Origin: Diphasiastrum complanatum
Taxonomy: Eukaryota > Streptophyta > Lycopodiopsida > Lycopodiales > Lycopodiaceae
Assembly (NCBI GenBank): GCA_029204225.1
Contig: CM055098.1
Coordinates: 17,101,775-17,165,774 of the forward strand
Length of the DNA: 64,000 nucleotides
Direction of reading: 5' to 3'
The notes under the pieces were generated by a model. The model ran no database searches. It had not been told where the DNA came from and saw nothing but the letters and a program-made list of their open reading frames with translations. Positions 58,448 through 64,000 of the stretch are shown one piece after another. Made by a program: the position numbers and the translations under genes. The number at the start of each line of letters is the position of its first letter. Position 1 is the first letter of the stretch.

Positions 58448-58646
58448 TGTCGAGGATCTTACTGACAGTATAATTAGCTAATTTATGTTTGGCTACGTAA
58501 TCACTTAGTATCTAGCGATTTCAAAGTTAGTTGCTAAAGATTGAACGTGATTTTCATCACTACTGCTTTGTTCAATTTTTTATAGGCGTAGTCATGCATT
58601 GGAAGTAGGAAGTTTCCGCATTACATTATCCATCCTATTTCCAACA
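58448..58646 (-). repeat. Putative Copia-5 5' LTR, ~200 bp
   Basis: On the minus strand it starts TGTTGGAAATAGG and ends ATCCTCGACA directly before TGGTATCAAAGCC. Its left edge interrupts the Copia-6 RT in the middle of a conserved block (KGYAQVKGLH|), supporting a real LTR border. Confidence 0.72.
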
Positions 58647-58980
58647 ATGTAGACCCTTAACTTGAGCATACCCCTTTGCACAAATCCTAGCTTTATACTT
58701 GTTAATTGAACCATTTTGATTATACTTGATTCCCATTTCCAACCAATTGTCAAGTGGAAGATCAACCAACTCCCAAGTATGATTTGAAATCAAAGCATCA
58801 AACTCCAAAGACATTGCCTCCTACCAAACCTTTGATTCTAATACATCTTTCACACAAGAAGGCTCATCAAAAGAGATGAAAAGTGCATGAGAAATGTTAC
58901 TCATCTTGGCTTGCTTTCCCTTGTTAAAAATAAGCAAAATTTAGCCCGAGTGTTTTTCAATTTCATGTACAAATGTCCAT
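58647..58980 (-). pseudogene. Copia-6: RT N-terminal fragment
   Basis: The minus strand reads MSNISHALFISFDEPSCVKD, then VLESKVW, a stop, EAMSLEFDALISNHTW, ELVDLPLDNWLEMGIKYNQN and GSINKYKARICAKGYAQVKG. This is the standard linker and opening of copia RT. It is cut off by the Copia-5 LTR, so Copia-6 is the older host of that insertion. Confidence 0.82.
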
Positions 58981-59054
58981 TACTAAGTTGTACATATTTT
59001 TCATAATGATTTAGAAAAGTCCAAGGGTACCAAATCGAGTTCTAGTGAGATCGT

Positions 59055-59668
59055 GACATGTGTCACAAAATGTAAGGATCAATATTTTGCTAGTATGCAT
59101 CCAAATCCACATCTCAATGTCAAATTTGGCCCAATCACATTAATTTAGATCACAAGGCCAATCACACTAAGAGGTGCAAAATATTTGGCCCAATCATGAT
59201 TAGAGGTGAAAATCACTTGGCCAATCAAATTGAGAGGTGCAAGCTACGTGGTCCAATCATGTAGAGAGGTGCCAATCTTGAGGTCCAATCATTATGAGAG
59301 GTGGAATCCATGGGGTCCAATCAAATTTGAGCATTTCCTCATGCTAGAACTCAAGCCACTATATGGAGGTGTGCCCCCATTGTACAATTAATCTTTTTGA
59401 GAGTAAAGCACATTTTGGACTTGTTTCTTTGTTACACATTCTCTCTCTACCCGAGAGCTAGTAGGTTTTCTCTCTAAACCCGAGAGCAAGGTGCTTGGAT
59501 GTGTCTCTCTTAGTGGAAAAATACTTAGTTTTTTCATGTGTATGTGCAAAACTTGCTTGTCTTTGAATGATCATAACTTTTGATGTGGTTGAGCTCTTGC
59601 CTTGATTCAAAGTGCATTAGAGATAGGTCATGAAGATCCGAGTTGATCTAGAATCGATGGGTCTTGTG
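59055..59668 (+). repeat. Copia LTR-like fragment with a CCAATCA array
   Basis: Seven CCAATCA words between about 59130 and 59320, most spaced about 30 bases apart and the last four or five followed by GAGAGGTG-like words, precede a TATA-like CACTATATGGAGG at 59358. The layout resembles the U3 and promoter of the Copia-3 LTR, which also has CCAAT motifs. The right end is cut by the inverted LTR at 59669. Confidence 0.6.
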
Positions 59669-60454
59669 TGTTGAATTTCACACATGTGGGAATGTCACAA
59701 AGTGATTTTCATCTCCTAAGATGTGGTGATTGCACATAGATCACGCCTAGATTGAAAAACAAGATTTAAGGCAAGAGCACTAAAAATCATGCATAAATCA
59801 ATCACAAAGGTACACTCACACGAAACCTGAGTATGAAAAAACTAAGTATGAAAATGCCCTCCTCTAGGGTAGAGAGAGAATCTACTATCAAGAACTCGAG
59901 TAGAGAGAGAAACCAATTTTGACTCAAAATGTGTAGAAATCTCATAACTCCATAAAACTTAATTATAAATGGACTAAGTCACATATAAGTAGTAATCTAG
60001 GGTGAAGGGAAGTGAAACATGATTTGACCCTTCTTTCCTCCTCTAGATCCTATTGGGTGAGTGACATATGAGCCCTCAATCTTGATTGGACCATTTTGAT
60101 AGATTCTATTTGCTCACTAGCTCTCATGCCAACACATAGGGATGAGTCACTCACCAGATCTCAACTTGACAAATGTAAGTAACCTAATCTAACGCGAGCT
60201 ACATCACTTTCTACTTTTGGCCAAATCAAGCCTTTACATGTGTACTTGCCTATTTTGCCTCTTATGCCAAAAATGGCCTAATCAACATCAAACACTTGGC
60301 TAGATCTCTACTAAAAACTTGAGTACCCCTAACTCAACATAATTAGTCTATTTTCCACATGTGGGAACATTCTCCACACGTGTGAGATTTACTCTCATAC
60401 AATAAAATACAAAGTATTGAAGCTAGATTTTGCCAAATTTTTGTGAAAATTGTC
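59669..60454 (-). repeat. Copia-3-type LTR in inverted orientation (solo)
   Basis: The reverse complement matches 45170-45986 over most of its length (GGCAAAATCTAGCTT, GTACCCCTAACTCAACAT on this strand, GTGTGAAATTCAACA). It is bounded TG...CA. No PBS, PPT or coding region adjoins, and flanking 5-mers (TTGTG / ACTAG) do not match, so it is a solo LTR or rearranged copy. Confidence 0.75.
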
Positions 60455-61079
60455 AACTAGTCTCAACATTTTATTTGGCATTTTTGGAGGCCAAAATGAA
60501 ATCTCAACATAGAGATAGTTTCATATTTGTCAATAAAGGCCTAAATAGTGGTATTACTATTTTTGGTAAGTAGATAAGTGGATTAGGTTGTGTTTGGACC
60601 CATTCTAATTGGCTATTTTTGGTACATTGCATCTAGACTAGAAATTCTAGGTTTTTGGTTAAGTACCTAGAAGTTGCCATTTTAGGGCATACTTAGGGAA
60701 AGTGGCTGAATGACATAATGGCTGTTATAAATAGCTGTATTTGCATGGAGAACAAATAATTGTTTTCTCTTATGATGTGGGGAATTCATCTTTGTTGATT
60801 CTATGTCCGTCTCTTATGGTTTTCTCGATATCTTGAGTTTCTATGTGTAGAATGTTTATTTTGGTTGATCTAGCTTTCACACGTGTGGAGTACTGTGTTG
60901 TATGGTCATGGACAATACTAAGTCAGATTCAAATGGTTATGACTAGATCTTAATGCATTTCGAAGTTCTAGCATGCATAAAGTTGAGTTTTCTATGTTGT
61001 AGATGAATCTAGATGTGTAATCTAGATATGCTAAAGATAATTTATGGATCAAATGTGTTTTGATCTCTGATTTTTCACA
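60451..61079 (+). repeat. Copia-7 5' LTR (left edge approximate)
   Basis: The right edge is fixed by GATTTTTCACA directly before the PBS at 61080. The left edge lies near TGTCAACTAG at 60451, where the inverted LTR ends. A TATAAATAGC promoter-like word is near 60727. Confidence 0.6.
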
Positions 61080-61093
61080 TGGTATCAAAGCAG
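61080..61093 (+). other. Copia-7 primer-binding site
   Basis: TGGTATCAAAGCAGG resembles the initiator methionine tRNA complement, with the common G-to-A variant, and directly follows CACA. Confidence 0.78.
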
Positions 61094-61680
61094 GATTCAG
61101 GCCAAATTTGGTGGTATTACCAAATCTAGAAGTGGATTCAAGGGCACCATAAATTTTGTGTGGATTTGGAGGTTCTACTATCTCAAATCAAGCATTTTCA
61201 ACAACATTGATTGGATCTTTGTGATCTTATAACCATTATTAGGTCAAACCGCTTGTAAATGGCCAAGTTTTGAAACCACTCATTGGATTTTGGAGACAAA
61301 AATTGCTCATGGTAGAGAATCATACATTCTAATAGATGATATATCAAGTTTTTAGCTTTTGGATATAGATTTTCCTTGATTCAATATTTTGCAGTTTTGA
61401 GATAGCCCTACATTTGATAGGATCTCTTGATTTTCAGGTTAATGGAATTTTCAAGAGTGTGTTTAAATCTTAGGTGTTGTAAAAAGTTCATCATATTGTG
61501 TTTAGATATATTGTGATAAAGAAATCAAGATTATAGGTGCTAGGATTTGCTAGAAGAGACAAAATGAGAGACTAGAGTGTTTCCAAATCTTTGCGATTTC
61601 TTCTTGAGTTTCATTTGTTGATTTTCAAGAGAGTGCTAAGTGCATTGGAACAGGTTCAAAGAAGATCAAATCATTGCAAC

Positions 61681-62892
61681 ATGACAACCTCAAGTAGCTT
61701 CATGTTGGAAGGCAATGATAGGCTTACCTCAATCAACTATGCTACTTGGAAGGTGAGGATGGAGTCTGTAAAAATCACCTGATGAAGATCGGACTAGATC
61801 CTGTTGCAAAACAACCAAAAGGACACCTGTGGAGCAAAACCACCCAACCAACAGGAAATGGATAGTCAATACCCTAACCACTTCACCCCCATGCCATGGT
61901 GAATGAATGCAAGAGAGGAGAGGAAACCTGGCTCAAGAAGCTGAAATTTCAATAAGAGATGGGCGAGCTTCCATGGTAAGTATTCTCTCTCCAAAGAGAG
62001 AATATTCTCCCATTCCCCTTAGGATCTCCATGAAGCCTATATTAAGCTATTGGCCTCCTATTCTTGCATTATAGCAGTCATACACCATGCAAGTGCTCCT
62101 ATGTCCAATTATAGGTCTGGGTCCTCATATGATTATTAATTATCTTTACAAGCCAAGCCCGGAGTGACAAGGCATAACCAATAACCATATACACTGGAGT
62201 GACTGGCTATCCATGTCAAGAATTACTCCAAATTCCACATACTGGACATGGACGTAATAGAGTCCTTATTGGAGATGAATGAGTTGATGGAAATTGTTCT
62301 CGGTGTGGAGGAGAGACCTTTGCCACAACAAGATCAATTGAGGTATGACAAGAGAGCTAAGAAGGCTCTACACATTATCAAGATGAATGTGACCAATGAA
62401 CTTCTCAAAGAAGTTGGTAAGTGCATTACATCAAAGAAGGCTTGGGATTCTTTAAAGAAGCTTTATGAATCTAAGTCTACATCTAGAGTACTAAGTCTAA
62501 GAAGACAAATCTTTTCTTGTATGCAAAAGAAGGATGAAAGTGCTCATGCTTTTGTTTTGAGGGTTAAAACAATCAATGATGAGCTAGCATGTATTGATGA
62601 AAGCATTAAGGAGATAGAACTTGTTCAAGTTGTTCTTAATGGCTTGTTGGATGATCATGCTAATCTTGTTCAAAGTTTTGCTATTGAAAAGACTTTGCCA
62701 AGTATGGTGGATTTGCAAGAGATTTTGGTGAATGAGGAGTTTAGGCTTCAACCAAGAGGTGGATCTACATCTACATGGCTATGTTCATCAAAGGCAAATT
62801 CAAGGGAAAAGGCAAAGGCAAGTGGTCAAACGGTCAAGATCAAGGTGAGCCTTCTTGTTTTGTTGGTAAAAAGAAAGATAGGTCAAAGTTAA
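61681..62892 (+). pseudogene. Copia-7 gag (interrupted)
   Basis: The opening ends NYATWKVRMES at 61766. After the insertion it resumes LLEMNELMEIVLGVEERPLP, then KALHIIKMNVTNELLKEVGK, SKKAWDSLKKLYESKSTSRV, KTINDELACIDESIKEIELV and QVVLNGLLDDHANLVQSFAI. A frameshift near 62775 passes into KGKFKGKGKGKWSNGQDQGE and the knuckle CFYCGIKGHFASDSYKKK, in which the final Cys is Ser. Confidence 0.86.
61767..62259. mobile_element. 493-bp insertion in Copia-7 gag with 5-bp target duplication
   Basis: GAGTC is present on both sides (61762-61766 and 62260-62264). Removing the insert and one GAGTC restores the gag frame exactly. The insert begins TGTAAAAATC and ends ACGTAATA, contains a TATA-like CTATATTAAGC near 62037 and has no coding frame. 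The 5-bp duplication fits a solo LTR, but the right end is not CA, so a small non-autonomous element is also possible. Confidence 0.8.
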
Positions 62893-63028
62893 AGTGCTTC
62901 TATTGTGGAATCAAAGGGCATTTTGCTAGTGATTCCTACAAGAAGAAGAGAGATCAAGGTGAGAAGCAAACCAACCTAACTATTGATGAAGATGGTGTTG
63001 ATGAACAAATCTCAAATGATGCTTTGTT

Positions 63029-64000
63029 ATGTCATTTTCTTTATTGGCTAATCATGGAGACATTGATCCTTGGTGGATTGATAGTGGAGCTACATCACAT
63101 ATGACATATCATGAAGAGTATTACTCATCTTTGATGGCATTTGAAGGTGACAAGAAGGTGATCTACACGGCCAATGATGGTGAGTGTGCAATCAAAGGAA
63201 TTGGCACAATTTCTATTTTCCTTTCTACTAGGAATGTGAATTTGAGAGATGTTTTGTTCATTCCTTCCATTACTAAGAATCTTCGTAGTGTGAGTCAATT
63301 GCTTGATAAGGGATTCAAGGTGGAGTTTGGTGGTGATGCTTGTTTGATCAAGGGAGAAGATGAATTGATTGCAAAAGGGAAAAGGCAAGGTAAGTTGTTC
63401 AAACTTGATGCTTGTGTTGTTGCTAACCAAGTTGGATGCATGGCAAAAGAGCAAAAGTCAATGCAAGAGGTGTGGCACAAGAGAATGTGAAATCTCAACT
63501 ACAAGTCATTGGAGAATCTGGCAAAGAGGCAAGTTGTGTTTGGTCTTCCTAAATCTCTAACAAGCTTGAATCACGTTTGTGAGCAATATGCCTTATCAAA
63601 GTCACATAGGTTACCTTACAAGAGGTCTACATCAAGATCAAGTATGCCTTTCCAACTTATGCATTTGGATATTCATGGTGTTACTACAATTAGCAATGGA
63701 AGTGCTAAGATGTATGTGACTTTCGTTGATGATTTTAGTAGATTTTGTTGGGTTTATCTACTAAAGAGCAAAGATGAAGTGTTTGATCTCTTTGTCAACT
63801 TCAAGATCGCAAGGGAGGTTCAATTTACTACAAAGATCAAGTGCTTGAGGAGTGAAAATGGTGATGAGTATATTTCTACCAAGTTCAAGGCTTTATGTGA
63901 TGAGCATGGGATCAAGAGGGAGTACACAAGCCCAAGGACACCACAAAAAAATGGAGTGGCCGAGAGGAAGAATAGGACTTTGTGTGAAGGTGCCAAATCC
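63029..64000 (+). pseudogene. Copia-7 protease and integrase (partial at window end)
   Basis: Protease: DPWWIDSGATSHMTYHEEYY (D-S-G). Pre-integrase: VWHKRM, stop, NLNYKSLENLAKRQVV (H-x-x-x-N), then CEQYALSKSHRLPY with the C-x-x-C degraded. Integrase core: QLMHLDIHGVTTISNGSAKM (first D), TFVDDFSRFCWVYLLKSKDE, IKCLRSENGDEYISTKFKAL, SPRTPQKNGVAERKNRTLCE (catalytic E). One stop at 63488. It continues beyond the window. Confidence 0.87.

Larger units (their letters stand above)
54060..58646 (-). mobile_element. Copia-5: gag-protease-integrase-RT of a Ty1/copia element, 3'-truncated
   Basis: Minus-strand gag, protease and integrase are almost uninterrupted from 57151 down. RT ends abruptly after the G-L-K-Q-A-P-R-A-W-Y block at about 54066, so the YVDD half, RNase H and 3' LTR are lost. 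A likely 5' LTR (58448-58646) and PBS (TGGTATCAAAGCCTGG, complement of 58432-58447) lie upstream. However, about 1.28 kb separates PBS and gag, longer than usual for copia, so another insertion or a second element may lie between. Confidence 0.8.
61681..64000 (+). mobile_element. Copia-7 coding region: gag-protease-integrase, running off the window
   Basis: From ATG at 61681 (MTTSSSFMLEGNDRLTSINY) gag is interrupted by a 493-base insertion at 61767-62259 and resumes in frame. It continues through knuckle, protease and integrase to the window end. Few lesions are seen, so it is probably a recent copy. It is similar to Copia-3 gag. Confidence 0.85.

Overview
This window looks like nuclear DNA of a land plant with a large, repeat-rich genome. 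The sequence holds Ty1/copia and Ty3/gypsy elements with plant-type initiator-Met-tRNA primer sites (TGGTATCAGAGC), a hAT/DUF659 transposase relic, several copies of one LINE family, and long (GA)n/(TC)n microsatellites. The only host gene I recognise is the nuclear plant gene for lipid-A-disaccharide synthase (LPXB). The species cannot be read from the sequence. The L1-like ORF1 of the LINE and the giant retroelement-filled introns would fit a non-seed plant such as a fern, but that is a weak inference.

Host gene: four LPXB exons (6643-6724, 6919-7157, 21583-21809, 38030-38210, + strand) join in phase into the C-terminal ~242 residues plus a stop codon. Introns of about 14.4 kb and 16.2 kb separate the last three. 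Almost every transposon between 7 and 38 kb lies inside these two introns. The first LINE pair (0.2-6.4 kb) probably lies in the intron just upstream, and the 5' exons lie before the window.

0.2-6.4 kb (- strand): a 5'-truncated LINE relic (LINE-B), then an apparently complete LINE (LINE-A) bounded by (GA)n on both sides. Its ORF1 and ORF2 lie in the same frame, separated by one TAG and with no ATG before the ORF2 endonuclease. This suggests stop-codon readthrough. ORF2 also ends in a canonical PCNA-interacting (PIP) motif and a second PIP-like motif.

7-21.6 kb (first giant intron): a copia element lacking integrase (Copia-1), a second copia gag relic, and LINE relics C, D and E. LINE-C is interrupted by a 2.4-kb deletion-derivative gypsy chromovirus with both LTRs, PBS and PPT (Gypsy-1).

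21.8-38.0 kb (second giant intron): a hAT relic, gypsy scraps, and a copia element (Copia-2) split by a 5.5-kb gypsy derivative (Gypsy-2). In Gypsy-2 the RT/RNase H/integrase section is absent and a long open frame of unknown origin stands in its place. A truncated relative (Gypsy-3) keeps RNase H, integrase, chromodomain tail and 3' LTR.

38.2-64 kb: about 3 kb without genes, a (TC)n tract, a zone of unrecognised decayed minus-strand frames, a ~650-bp segment in three tandem copies with (GA)n at each junction, then a dense copia zone. That zone holds Copia-3 (LTR, PBS, gag), a palindrome-rich island, Copia-4 (IN-RT-RH), Copia-5 (-, nearly complete gag-PR-IN-RT), Copia-6 (RT scrap), an inverted copy of the Copia-3 LTR, and Copia-7. 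Copia-7 runs off the window end and carries a 493-bp insertion with a 5-bp target duplication in gag.
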